Origin: Lactococcus garvieae subsp. garvieae
GTDB lineage: Bacteria > Bacillota > Bacilli > Lactobacillales > Streptococcaceae
Reading direction: 5' to 3'
Assembly: GCF_029024465.1 (NCBI RefSeq)
Contig: NZ_CP118950.1
Span: 744,001-808,000, forward strand
DNA: 64,000 nucleotides
Shown: piece by piece, positions 18,683 to 28,131 of the stretch
Numbering within the stretch: position 1 is the stretch's first letter
How the letters are laid out: every line of letters begins with the position of its first letter
Notes under the pieces: generated by a model
The model's input: the letters and a program-made list of their open reading frames with translations, nothing else
Databases searched by the model: none
What the model was told of the DNA's origin: nothing
Program-made: the position numbers and the translations under genes

Positions 18683-19576
18683 ATGGCAAAGAAAAAACAA
18701 ACAGGTTTGAAAGCAGGGGCAGGGATTCTAGGAACAGTTGTTGTTCTTGGTTTAGGATTTCTAAAATCGAATCCTGAAATACTGTCGACAGTTACAGGGT
18801 CCTCATCACTGAATCAGCCAGCGCAAAGTCAGCAGCTTAAAAATTTTAGCAAGGTAGACTATGGCAGTGTCAAAGACAAAGTACCGACACAATCCTTAGC
18901 ACAATCGGTTCTGACACCTTCAATAAAAAAGAATCTGAAAGATTCAGTGACTTACAATGGAACAGGTGCCTTTATTGTCAATGACAACAAAACAGATTTG
19001 GACGCAAAAGTGAACAGTGCACCTTATGTCCAACTGGCAAAGCAAGATGCTTTAGGGCGTCCCAAACTTGCCAATGCGCTCCTCAACAAGACGAGTCGTC
19101 AGTACAAAAACCGTTCCGAAACAACGGGTGCAGATGGGAAGTCAAACAGTGCAAAAATCAATCCTGTGGGCTGGAAACAACTCATGATTCCTTCAGGATC
19201 ATACAGCACACTCTATAATCGTGGGCATTCGATTGGCTATGCGTTAGCTGGAAATATTAAGGGCTTTGATGCCTCTGAAGCCAACCCACAAAACATCAGT
19301 ACACAAACCGCTTGGGCTAATCAGGCAAGTAATGGCAATGAGGAAAATACTGGCCAAAACTATTATGAAGGTTTAGTGCGTAAAGCGCTGGATAAGAATA
19401 AAACAGTCCGTTATCGTGTAGAACCTATGTATGATGGTGAAGATCTGGTGCCATCAGGGACGCACATGGAAGCCAAATCGAAAGATGGAAGCTTAGAGTT
19501 TAATGTTTTCATTCCCAATGTGCAGCCTGGCATCCAAATTGATTATGCTTCAGGCAAGGGCATAATTTTGCAGTAG
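18683..19576 (+). CDS. DNA/RNA non-specific endonuclease (EndA/NucA-like)
   Basis: 297 residues with an N-terminal membrane anchor (about residues 8-26) and a beta-beta-alpha metal nuclease domain. The catalytic motif is YNRGHSIGYAL, an NRGH form of the usual DRGH, with downstream NPQNISTQTAWANQ coordinating the metal. Streptococcal homologues degrade extracellular DNA or act in competence uptake. ATG 18683 has AGGAG at 18673-18677; an upstream in-frame ATG at 18617 lacks such a site. The 109-nt gap from the lysozyme gene has no clear terminator. Confidence 0.88.
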   Translation: MAKKKQTGLKAGAGILGTVVVLGLGFLKSNPEILSTVTGSSSLNQPAQSQQLKNFSKVDYGSVKDKVPTQSLAQSVLTPSIKKNLKDSVTYNGTGAFIVNDNKTDLDAKVNSAPYVQLAKQDALGRPKLANALLNKTSRQYKNRSETTGADGKSNSAKINPVGWKQLMIPSGSYSTLYNRGHSIGYALAGNIKGFDASEANPQNISTQTAWANQASNGNEENTGQNYYEGLVRKALDKNKTVRYRVEPMYDGEDLVPSGTHMEAKSKDGSLEFNVFIPNVQPGIQIDYASGKGIILQ

Positions 19577-19599
19577 AGAGCAAATGCGTGTTTGAAACA

Positions 19600-19640
19600 T
19601 AAAAAAAGTAGAAACAGAATTTTTGTTTCTACTTTTTTTA
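19600..19640. terminator. Bidirectional terminator between nuclease and glucosaminidase
   Basis: AAAAAAAGTAGAAACA pairs with TGTTTCTACTTTTTTT across a short loop; suits both converging genes. Confidence 0.9.
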
Positions 19641-19659
19641 TGTCTTTTGGAAAGAAAGA

Positions 19660-20298
19660 CTAAATCTTATCGTATTGATCTAAACCGTAGCTCTCAATCA
19701 TCTGAATAAGCTTCTCCGTATAAGCTGGGTCAGTTGCATAACCAGAGGTTTGCACAGCTTTCGCAGCTTCTTTATAGTTTTTTGCAGCTAAAACGCTCGC
19801 ATATTGCTTAGGGTTCCATGTTGTGCCCTTAGTAAAGAGATAGGCATGTCCTTCGACAGATTCTTTCCAGCCATCGTAAACGCGAAACTGTGCTTTCACA
19901 GTCACCCATTTATCATTTTCAAATTCTTTGGTTTCTAAAGTTACTGTAGGAACATTTCCGTAAGCTTTGATACCAAAAAGATTGTAATATTTTGCTGCAA
20001 GTCCGCTTTGCCCAAAGTTGCTTTCTAAGGCAGCCTGAGCTAAAGTCAGAGAAGCAAGCACGTGGTACTTTTCTTGTGATTCTTGCGCATATGGTGCTAT
20101 AGTACGAATGAAGTTGTATTCTGTAATTGTTTCAACTTGGTTGGCAAGCTCAGTGCTATTGCGATTATCACTGGTTTGGATCACTCTAAAATTCAAGAGA
20201 TTGGCTGCAACAAAGAGAAAAATCAAAAGCTGTACAATAATGCGAAAGAAACTTCGGATTTTAGAAGTCGCCTTTCGGCGCTTTTTATCATATGTCAT
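19660..20298 (-). CDS. Glucosaminidase-domain autolysin, membrane-anchored
   Basis: 212 residues. An N-terminal membrane segment (about 19-38) anchors a mannosyl-glycoprotein endo-beta-N-acetylglucosaminidase (GH73-like) domain: SLTLAQAALESNFGQSGLAAKYYNLFGIKAY, with the catalytic Glu in ALESNFG. No LysM repeats follow, unlike AcmA. ATG 20298 is chosen because the in-frame ATG at 20325 would put the promoter inside the gene. ATG 20298 lies 6 nt after TATACT, so the mRNA is probably leaderless. Confidence 0.87.
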   Translation of the reverse strand: MTYDKKRRKATSKIRSFFRIIVQLLIFLFVAANLLNFRVIQTSDNRNSTELANQVETITEYNFIRTIAPYAQESQEKYHVLASLTLAQAALESNFGQSGLAAKYYNLFGIKAYGNVPTVTLETKEFENDKWVTVKAQFRVYDGWKESVEGHAYLFTKGTTWNPKQYASVLAAKNYKEAAKAVQTSGYATDPAYTEKLIQMIESYGLDQYDKI

Positions 20299-20313
20299 GT
20301 CACTAGTATAACA
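20296..20313 (-). promoter_or_regulatory. Extended -10 promoter of glucosaminidase gene, leaderless start
   Basis: On the minus strand TGT TATACT (20313-20305) is followed after 6 nt by ATG 20298. No ribosome binding site intervenes. Confidence 0.6.
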
Positions 20314-20393
20314 AAAAAGTTTCAATTTGTGGATAGGTTCAACACTTGTTATGCCAGAAAAATAGGAGAGCAGCTCCGCTTTTGAACATAAAT

Positions 20394-20425
20394 AAAAAAA
20401 GTTTCCACTTTTTTGGAAACTTTTT
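20394..20425. terminator. Terminator downstream of YitT gene
   Basis: AAAGTTTCC/GGAAACTTT stem with T-rich tails on both strands; the YitT gene at 20445 on the minus strand is the likely user. Confidence 0.85.
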
Positions 20426-20444
20426 ATTTCTTACTTTTTATTTC

Positions 20445-21137
20445 TTACTTTCTATTTCGCTCTTTAATCACTTGAGTACCAAACTGAGGTAGACGAAGGA
20501 TTGAAAGACGTTGTAAGAGCTCTTGACGATAATCCGCACGACCAACAAGCAAAGTGACTTTACTGAAGAGATAGCAAGACAATAATGTCACGGCAAAGTT
20601 TGGTAGGGTGAGGTAGGTGAGAAGAGAAAGACTTAAGACAATGACATCCCCACCAAATAAAACTTTGTCCACTTTGAAGCTCCATTTTTCTTCTAAAATG
20701 CGTCCTAGAAGCAAGGTTCCCCCGAAAGTTCCTTCAGAGATAATGACTAATCCAGCAGCTGTTCCTGAGAGAATTCCGTCAAAAATACCAGCGAAGACAA
20801 TATTAGAAAACTGAATCCCGGTAATTCCGATTGCTTCATAAATTATCATCCAGATACTCATAGCGGCTGCACCAGGAATACTGAGAAGAAGCTCACGTGA
20901 AGACAAGTATTTACGCCCAAAAGCAAATAGAGGCACATTAACGAGGAAGAAAGTTAAAGCTGGATTAACACCAAAGACAAAGTCCATCAATACAGAAAAT
21001 CCAGCAACTCCATTACTGGCGAGTCGGTTGGGGATGACGAAAAGTTGTACAGATAGGACATATAGCCCCACGCCAATAAGTAGTATCAGTAAATCTCGCA
21101 TAAAATATTTATCTATTTTTACGCCTAAAAGTGTCAT
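20445..21137 (-). CDS. YitT-family membrane protein, short form
   Basis: 230 residues with five to six membrane segments. The N-terminal half matches the YitT/YczE-like DUF161 family: LSVQLFVIPNRLASNGVAGFSVLMDFVFG and the ISEGTFGGTLLLGRILEEK block. The cytoplasmic DUF2179 domain found at the end of longer YitT proteins is missing. Function is not established. A strong AAGGAGAACTT ribosome binding site precedes ATG 21137. Confidence 0.8.
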   Translation of the reverse strand: MTLLGVKIDKYFMRDLLILLIGVGLYVLSVQLFVIPNRLASNGVAGFSVLMDFVFGVNPALTFFLVNVPLFAFGRKYLSSRELLLSIPGAAAMSIWMIIYEAIGITGIQFSNIVFAGIFDGILSGTAAGLVIISEGTFGGTLLLGRILEEKWSFKVDKVLFGGDVIVLSLSLLTYLTLPNFAVTLLSCYLFSKVTLLVGRADYRQELLQRLSILRLPQFGTQVIKERNRK

Positions 21138-21384
21138 AAGTTCTCCTTCACAGTTCGTTATTTCTAGGGTATCCTTAAAGCATTGAATAAATAATTTCGT
21201 ATCTTTGTAATTGCTTTTAAAGGAGCCTATATTTATCAGTGTTGTAACTAATATTATTACATTTAAAACTTAATTAAACCTTGTTTAAGGTCGAAATTAC
21301 TATCATATTATAGTAAATACCTAAAAATTCAGATAAATCTAGAAAAAAGAAATTAATTTATTAAAAAAGCAGTCTTTTTTAGTC

Positions 21385-21401
21385 TTGGTTAAGAAGACCA
21401 A
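21385..21401. promoter_or_regulatory. Inverted repeat at the sRNA promoter
   Basis: TTGGT and ACCAA flank 7 nt directly before the -10 box at 21404; position suits an operator. Confidence 0.35.
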
Positions 21402-21403
21402 TG

Positions 21404-21473
21404 TATAATACAAGTATTCCAAATAATACTCTTTTTGTAACATCTTTAGTCCTCACCAATGTGAGGACTTTTT
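21404..21473 (+). ncRNA. Candidate small RNA or attenuated leader upstream of amidinotransferase
   Basis: TATAAT at 21404-21409 would start transcription near 21416. A small hairpin AGTATT/AATACT (21414-21430) is followed by a perfect 9-bp terminator AGTCCTCAC/GTGAGGACT (21448-21469) and T4. No plus-strand gene lies upstream, so this terminator ends only its own 55-60 nt transcript. A second -10 (TATAAT, 21489-21494) lies between it and the next gene. The 398-nt gap 21138-21535 otherwise holds only AT-rich sequence. Confidence 0.5.
21448..21473 (+). terminator. Orphan intrinsic terminator
   Basis: Nine perfect base pairs, 4-nt loop CAAT, T4-5; ends the candidate small RNA. Confidence 0.85.
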
Positions 21474-21535
21474 AAAATCACAAAATGTTATAATATAAGA
21501 ATGAGCAAATAATTTAGTTTTAAAGGGGGGAATAT

Positions 21536-22519
21536 ATGAGCAAAGTAAATGAAATAGGTGTTACAAGTGAATTCGCGCCACTGAGACGTGTAGTTTTAAC
21601 ACAATCTGAATTTATCTTGCCTCATGAGGAACACACCAATGATGATGGGTCCTTCCTTGAAGATGATGTTCTTGATATGTTTAATAACAAAGACACCAGT
21701 GGAAAAAATTACGCAGAAGTATTCCCTGAAAGACAAAGACAATGGGAAAAAGAGCGTGCACAACTACAAACTTTGTTAGAAAAATATAATATTGAAGTTT
21801 TACGTCCACGTCTTCTTACAGATCATGAGAAAGAACAAGGGAAAGTCTTTGGTGCTGCAAACTTTTTTGTACGTGATCCCTTCTTTACGATTGGTCACTC
21901 CGTGATTGAAGGTTCTATGCGCTTTTTCCATCGTCGCAATGAAGTTTTACCTGTAAGAAACATGCTCATGGAGAACGTTTACTCTAGTGATGCCTTTTAC
22001 GTTTCTCTTCCAATGGCAGATACTTCACAAGGAGAAAAGGATGAAAGTGGCCCTTTCTTAGAAGGGGGCGATGTCCTTGTTTTAGGAAAAACAGTATTTG
22101 TGGGAAATTCAGGGAAAGCGAGCAATCATAACGGCTATTTATGGCTCAAAGCTTATTTAGCGCATTGGGACTATGAGGTGGTTGAGGTTAAACTTCATCC
22201 TGATGTTTTGCATCTTGACTGCGCTCTAAGTCTGGTTAGAGATGGTCTAATGATTGTCTGTGAAGAAGCCTTTTTAACAGGTATACCTGAACAGCTTAAA
22301 AATTGGGACAGAATAAATGTTCCTTTTGAAGATATTGCAAGGCTTGCGATAAATGGTCTCCCAATAAATGAAGAGGTATATATTCTAGATTCAGAATTTA
22401 AATACATTGGTGAAGCCCTTGAAGCAAGAGGAATACGTCCAGAATACCTTGATTTTAAAATATCCCGAAGCCTGGGTGGCTCATTTAGATGTAGCACACA
22501 GCCTTTATTTCGAAAATAA
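21536..22519 (+). CDS. Amidinotransferase/DDAH-like guanidino-group enzyme
   Basis: 327 residues of the pentein fold (arginine deiminase/DDAH/amidinotransferase superfamily). Substrate-binding and catalytic signatures are GPFLEGGDVLVLGKTVF, HLDCALSLVRDG (His and Asp) and a C-terminal Cys in GGSFRCSTQPLF. Which guanidino compound it acts on cannot be told; it is shorter than arginine deiminase and lacks its helical domain. It has an unusually G-rich ribosome binding site (AAAGGGGGG) and its own -10 at 21489. Confidence 0.82.
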   Translation: MSKVNEIGVTSEFAPLRRVVLTQSEFILPHEEHTNDDGSFLEDDVLDMFNNKDTSGKNYAEVFPERQRQWEKERAQLQTLLEKYNIEVLRPRLLTDHEKEQGKVFGAANFFVRDPFFTIGHSVIEGSMRFFHRRNEVLPVRNMLMENVYSSDAFYVSLPMADTSQGEKDESGPFLEGGDVLVLGKTVFVGNSGKASNHNGYLWLKAYLAHWDYEVVEVKLHPDVLHLDCALSLVRDGLMIVCEEAFLTGIPEQLKNWDRINVPFEDIARLAINGLPINEEVYILDSEFKYIGEALEARGIRPEYLDFKISRSLGGSFRCSTQPLFRK

Positions 22520-22557
22520 GAAGTATAAGTTTAAAACAGAAAGCCAGCCCTTGGCTG

Positions 22558-22575
22558 TGATATAATTATCAAATG
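22558..22575 (+). promoter_or_regulatory. Extended -10 promoter of HAD gene, leaderless start
   Basis: TGA TATAAT at 22558-22566 is followed after 6 nt by ATG 22573, with no Shine-Dalgarno. Confidence 0.65.
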
Positions 22576-23172
22576 AACTACGAAAACTATATCTGGGATT
22601 TAGGTGGCACTTTACTTAATAATTACGAAAATTCTAGTCATGCTTTTGCTGCAGCACTTTGGCAAAAAGAAGAACGAGTAGTTTTGCATGACGATGTCTA
22701 TGCGGCACTCAAAGTTTCTACAGCACATGCTGTGGACCAATACGCGCGTCATATACCACAATTTCTTGAAACCTATCGAAAACTAGAAGCAGAAGCTTTG
22801 GACAAGCCAATTTTGTTTGAAGGTGCTGCTGATCTTTTGCAGGCTATCGTGAGCCAGAACTGCAAAAACTTTATGATTTCTCATAGAGATAAGCAAGTAC
22901 TGGATATTCTTGAGGCAGCCCATATTTCTCAGTATTTTACTGAAGTTGTTACCGCTGATAATGGTTTTCCACGTAAGCCAGCACCAGATTCAATAAATTA
23001 TTTAGTACAAAAATATAAATTAGACCCCAAGAATACGGTGATGATTGGTGACCGTCCTTTGGATATTGAAGCCGGTCGTGCAGCAGGTATTGCGACTATT
23101 TTCTTTGATAGCCACCAAGAATACCCCCAAGCGACAAGAAGCATTAAAAAATTATCAGACATTATGGAGTAA
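22573..23172 (+). CDS. HAD-superfamily (IA) phosphatase-like protein
   Basis: 199 residues. Motif I reads IWDLGGTLL: the nucleophile Asp9 is kept but the second Asp (DxD) is Gly11, a variant I recall from homologues placed before gyrB in streptococci. Motif II is MISHRDK (Ser), motif III Lys in PRKPAPDS and motif IV MIGDRPLDIEAG. Whether it is an active phosphatase is unclear because the acid/base Asp is missing. The start lies 6 nt behind an extended -10, so the mRNA is probably leaderless. Confidence 0.85.
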   Translation: MNYENYIWDLGGTLLNNYENSSHAFAAALWQKEERVVLHDDVYAALKVSTAHAVDQYARHIPQFLETYRKLEAEALDKPILFEGAADLLQAIVSQNCKNFMISHRDKQVLDILEAAHISQYFTEVVTADNGFPRKPAPDSINYLVQKYKLDPKNTVMIGDRPLDIEAGRAAGIATIFFDSHQEYPQATRSIKKLSDIME

Positions 23173-23183
23173 ACTGAACCACA

Positions 23184-23919
23184 ATGAATACTTTTCTTAT
23201 ATCTAATGAAAAAGCAGTTGGACCAGGCTTTGGCCTTTTCAGTGCCGATCACTTTTTTGCCCTTGCTATTCTAGCACTGATCAGTTTTGGCTTGATCCGT
23301 GCTTACCTGCGCGCAAATGATGAGCGACGAAAATTATTACGTTTACTTGTTGCCTCGTTTACCTTGCTGCTTGAAATCATTAGAGATATCATTTTAGTGA
23401 TGACCCCATCAATTTTTGTACGCAGACTTACCTTTTCAACTGTGTGGGCTTGGTATATTCATTATTGTTTTCGATGCAATGCGTTCCACTAAGACGAGTC
23501 GTGAGCTCTTGTATAGCTTAACTTTACCTGGAGCAATTTTTGCACTTGTAACTCCAAACTGGGTAACCAACAATTTCATTAATGTCTTTGTATGGCAGAG
23601 CTTTCTGATTCATTGCTTACTTATCTCGTATGTTTTAATGCGTTTGATTGCAGGAGATCTTGTCCCCCAATGGCGTGAACTCTGGCGTCCTGTCATCTTT
23701 TTGGCGATTGTAGTGCCCATTTGTGCGGTCCTCAATCAAGTTTGGAATCAAAACTTTTTCTTCTTAAGGACACCAGTTCCGGGGAGTCCACTTGAACCCA
23801 TCTCTAATATGTTCGGTTCTTATTATATTTTAGGGTTGATCTTTATTGTGCTGATCTTTTGGCTTCTTATTTATCTTCCTTGGTCATGGAAGAAATCACC
23901 GAAAGTTCGTATGAATTAA
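23184..23919 (+). pseudogene. YwaF/TIGR02206-family membrane protein, frameshifted
   Basis: Two overlapping frames together encode one protein of about 245 residues. The first frame (from ATG 23184, reading FLISNEKAVGPGFGLFSADH) runs to about 23412; the second (YADLPFQLCGLGIFIIVFDAM onwards) continues to the stop at 23919. The joint length of 736 nt is one more than a multiple of three, so a single extra base, most simply in the T5 run at 23412-23416, explains the break. About six membrane segments are predicted. It may be a real mutation or a sequencing error. Confidence 0.72.
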
Positions 23920-23945
23920 GAAATAAACAAATATATGACATCAAA

Positions 23946-23969
23946 AAGTGGCGGAAAGCTGCTTTTTTT
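23946..23969 (+). terminator. Weak terminator before gyrB
   Basis: AAGTGGC/GCTGCTT stem with two G-U pairs and T7. Confidence 0.4.
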
Positions 23970-24021
23970 CTGAAATTATTAGGGTGGAGAAAAAGCTTTT
24001 ATGGCTCGCACTATATAGTAA

Positions 24022-26037
<2,016 letters not shown>

Positions 26038-26043
26038 TAATTT

Positions 26044-26071
26044 AAAAACCCTTGTATTTGCAAGGGTTTTG
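26044..26071 (+). terminator. Terminator after gyrB
   Basis: Ten-bp stem AAAACCCTTG/CAAGGGTTTT with a 6-nt loop. Confidence 0.88.
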
Positions 26072-26111
26072 TTATGTCAATTTTCTTATTTTATTGAAAA
26101 GGGGCAAGGTG

Positions 26112-26243
26112 TTAAATGTTATTCAGCGCTTCAATGACTTCTTCCCGAGTTTTTTTAGTGACATGGTTGTAAATCTTTAGTGTTGTATTAGCGTTAGAAT
26201 GCCCTACACGTTCCATTATAGATTGATATGGGGGCTTCCCTCC
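26112..26243 (-). pseudogene. Phage tyrosine integrase, C-terminal remnant
   Basis: On the minus strand the open frame from 26243 to the stop at 26112 reads SIMERVGHSNANTTLKIYNHV and then TKKTREEVIEALNNI. This is the extreme C-terminus of a phage integrase: the GHS box and the catalytic Tyr in KIYNHV. The conserved Arg and the rest of the protein are missing, and a stop codon closes the frame upstream. It marks one edge of a decayed prophage behind gyrB. Confidence 0.8.
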
Positions 26244-26289
26244 TTATTGGTTAAGGATTATCCGTTTGTCTATGAAATGTCTGGAAACA

Positions 26290-26421
26290 ATGGCAAATGG
26301 GAACCACACTCAGACTGTAATACCACAGGGAACATATACACACTTTAGTCAGCTTAAAACAGGGGCTATTTTTTTATTACAAAATTGTAAGTGCATGTAC
26401 AGAAGAAGGGGTGTAAAATAA
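26290..26421 (+). pseudogene. Small ORF resembling a CHAP lysin fragment
   Basis: A 43-codon frame whose middle, THFSQLKTGAIFLLQN, resembles SFSQLRAGDIFFIS of the CHAP domain encoded at 29506. Neither the catalytic Cys nor His is present. It is probably phage-lysin debris; the match is short, so the call is tentative. A second frame in the same stretch (ending GNIYTL) is also open for about 30 codons. Confidence 0.35.
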
Positions 26422-26455
26422 GTTCTGTAAAATAAAAAAAGAGGTATTTGGAAAA

Positions 26456-26800
26456 ATGAAAAAAATTTTATTGGGATTAGTTGCATTAGTACTTATCATT
26501 GGTGGGGGATTTACTTGGTATAACTCTGAATATGGTGGAAAAGACTACTATATTCAAGTGAATAAGGATGGGAAAAAGCTAACTGAAAAAACTCCTAATG
26601 GCAATACTTGGCATGGATTTGGCTATAACGAAAAAGGCTTTGATCAGGCAGGACATGAAAAAGATCTAGAATTTACAGCACTTCATAATCTTAGACATGA
26701 TGCATATTTGAAACTCACTTGGAATCATAAAAATGGGGTCACAAGTTGGGAAGAAGTGCAAAAGAAAGATGTGCCAGAGAAGGCATTGGATAAGATTTAA
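26456..26800 (+). CDS. YxeA-family (DUF1093) exported protein
   Basis: 114 residues with an N-terminal hydrophobic signal/anchor (about 4-20) and the family pattern TWYNSEYGGKDYYIQV followed by GFGYNEKGFDQAGHEKDLEF. Function of the family is unknown; members are small secreted or membrane-tethered proteins, often in multiple copies. AAAGAGG precedes ATG 26456. A paralogue is 370 nt downstream. Confidence 0.8.
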   Translation: MKKILLGLVALVLIIGGGFTWYNSEYGGKDYYIQVNKDGKKLTEKTPNGNTWHGFGYNEKGFDQAGHEKDLEFTALHNLRHDAYLKLTWNHKNGVTSWEEVQKKDVPEKALDKI

Positions 26801-27170
26801 AGTGAATGAAAATAAAAGTGTTGAAAAAGTTAGGTATATAATGTGAAATGAATTATAGCTTTAAACATCTGCATCCTTCTTTCTTTGGGGAGTTTTTTAG
26901 TACATGTTATGTCATAAGTTTAATATTATATACCGTTTTTCCGAACCGTTAAAATAAGGTGAATACTATAATAAGTGCCCGTTCTCAGTAGGCGAGTGTC
27001 CGCTTCGGTGTTGCCTTTTTGTTATAAAGCTTTCATCGTTGGAATTATTATAATAATAGAGGGCAGGAAAAACAAGAAGAAACTTTATCAATTTTAGCCC
27101 TATCTTGCACGTAGGGTTTTTATGTTATAATTCAATTTAATAGACTAAAATTAATTCAAGGGAATATAAG
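26801..27170. other. 370-nt gene-free stretch between the two YxeA genes
   Basis: Contains a candidate short transcript at 26967-27020 and a weak terminator-like hairpin CCCTA/TAGGG with T5 at 27098-27121. A CCGAAC core at 26941 resembles a PurBox but stands at the wrong distance. No coding frame is convincing. Confidence 0.5.
26967..27020 (+). ncRNA. Candidate very short transcript with own terminator
   Basis: TATAAT at 26967-26972 is followed by a GC-richer segment that folds GGCGA/TTGCC with an inner CCG/CGG hairpin at 26991-27015, then T5. The predicted RNA would be about 40 nt. It could instead be a leader remnant. Confidence 0.35.
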
Positions 27171-27527
27171 ATGAAAAATGTACTTCTAGTTTTTGGTTCA
27201 ATTATTGTGATTATAATAGTTACCGGCTTAACTTGGTATAATTCAAGCTATAAAGGGCCCAGCTATTATGTACGAGTTTATGGTGAAGATACCCATGTAA
27301 ACAAAAAATATATATACAGTAGAGGTGAGGGATCCACTCAATATACCTATCTTCTGAAAGGATATGACCAAAGAGGAGAGAGTAAAGAACTAAAGCTTAA
27401 TACACTTGATAAAATAAAAGAAAATACTTATTTAGAAGTTTTTCCTAATAGTAAAGGGGAAGTTATCAGTACGGTTGAGCGTAAAAGAAGCGAGGTTCCT
27501 AAAAATGCATTGGAAAATCTTGAATGA
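27171..27527 (+). CDS. YxeA-family (DUF1093) exported protein, second copy
   Basis: 118 residues with an N-terminal hydrophobic anchor (about 4-22), then TWYNSSYKGPSYYVRV and LKGYDQRGESKELKL, matching the copy at 26456 in layout (both end in VPKNAL/VPEKAL-like sequence) but diverged in detail. Ribosome binding site is weak (AAGGGAA). The two genes are tandem paralogues in the accessory island. Confidence 0.78.
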   Translation: MKNVLLVFGSIIVIIIVTGLTWYNSSYKGPSYYVRVYGEDTHVNKKYIYSRGEGSTQYTYLLKGYDQRGESKELKLNTLDKIKENTYLEVFPNSKGEVISTVERKRSEVPKNALENLE

Positions 27528-27715
27528 ATGCCAATAAGTAACGTCGTTGTTTATTCTCTTAAACCATCACGCGTTTATCCTTATTCATTGCGATAATACT
27601 TTTACCTATAAATTGGGTATTCATTATGTCAGGCTCAGAGCTCAAAAAAGTCCATTTATAAAACTTATAACATGAATGATTCTAGTAAGTTTCCTTCCTT
27701 TATGTAAGGGACTGA
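27528..27715. other. AT-rich spacer before tRNA-like element
   Basis: No coding frame, repeat or promoter recognised; together with 27850-28131 it makes up the 604-nt gap that holds the tRNA-like element and two terminator-like hairpins. Confidence 0.5.
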
Positions 27716-27787
27716 GCTCTCTTAGCTCAGTTGATAAAGCACTTCACTTGTAACGTGGGGTCACAAGTTCGAACCTTGTAGAGAGCA
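27716..27787 (+). tRNA. tRNA-Thr(TGT)-like element, probably degenerate
   Basis: The acceptor stem GCTCTCT/AGAGAGC is perfect, a D-arm GCTC...AAGC is present and the T-arm ACAAG-TTCGAAC-CTTGT is perfect. The anticodon loop CTTGTAA carries TGT (Thr), but the anticodon stem CTTCA/CGTGG has two mismatches and one G-U pair. There is no encoded CCA. It lies in prophage debris and is followed by a hairpin terminator, so it may be a phage tRNA or an attachment-site relic. Confidence 0.5.
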
Positions 27788-27807
27788 TAGACTTTATAAA
27801 ATTGGCG

Positions 27808-27848
27808 GAGACTACCTAGATCATCTGATTCGTAGGGTGGCTTTTTTT
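27808..27848 (+). terminator. Terminator after the tRNA-like element
   Basis: CTACCTA pairs with TAGGGTGG with one bulge and a G-U pair, then T7. Confidence 0.55.
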
Positions 27849-27975
27849 ATTTAAATTGATTTATCTCTTATTTTAGATGCAATAATATTTACGTCATAGG
27901 TGCTTTAGTGTGTGCCCCGTCAGACATATTTATTAAAATAATTAGAAGGGAACACAGAGAATGTTTTAAAGAGGT

Positions 27976-28003
27976 AAAAAATCTAGTTGATGCTAGTTTT
28001 TTT
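27976..28003 (+). terminator. Weak terminator-like hairpin
   Basis: A6 and CTAG face CTAG and T7 across a 6-nt loop; only four G/C-containing pairs, so weak. Confidence 0.3.
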
Positions 28004-28131
28004 ATTTTATTTTTGGCTGGAGTTTTTCAATCAAGTGGAAATTTTCTTGGGTTTTGTAAAAATTGAGAGTGAAGAACAAGTGTGAGTTCCAATTTATTTG
28101 ATTTTATAATAAAATGAGAATGGAGGGATTT

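Noticed and set aside
26941-26946. CCGAAC as a PurBox
   Set aside because: It lies only about 38 nt before the predicted start near 26980, where a PurBox should be at -76, and flanking bases match poorly.
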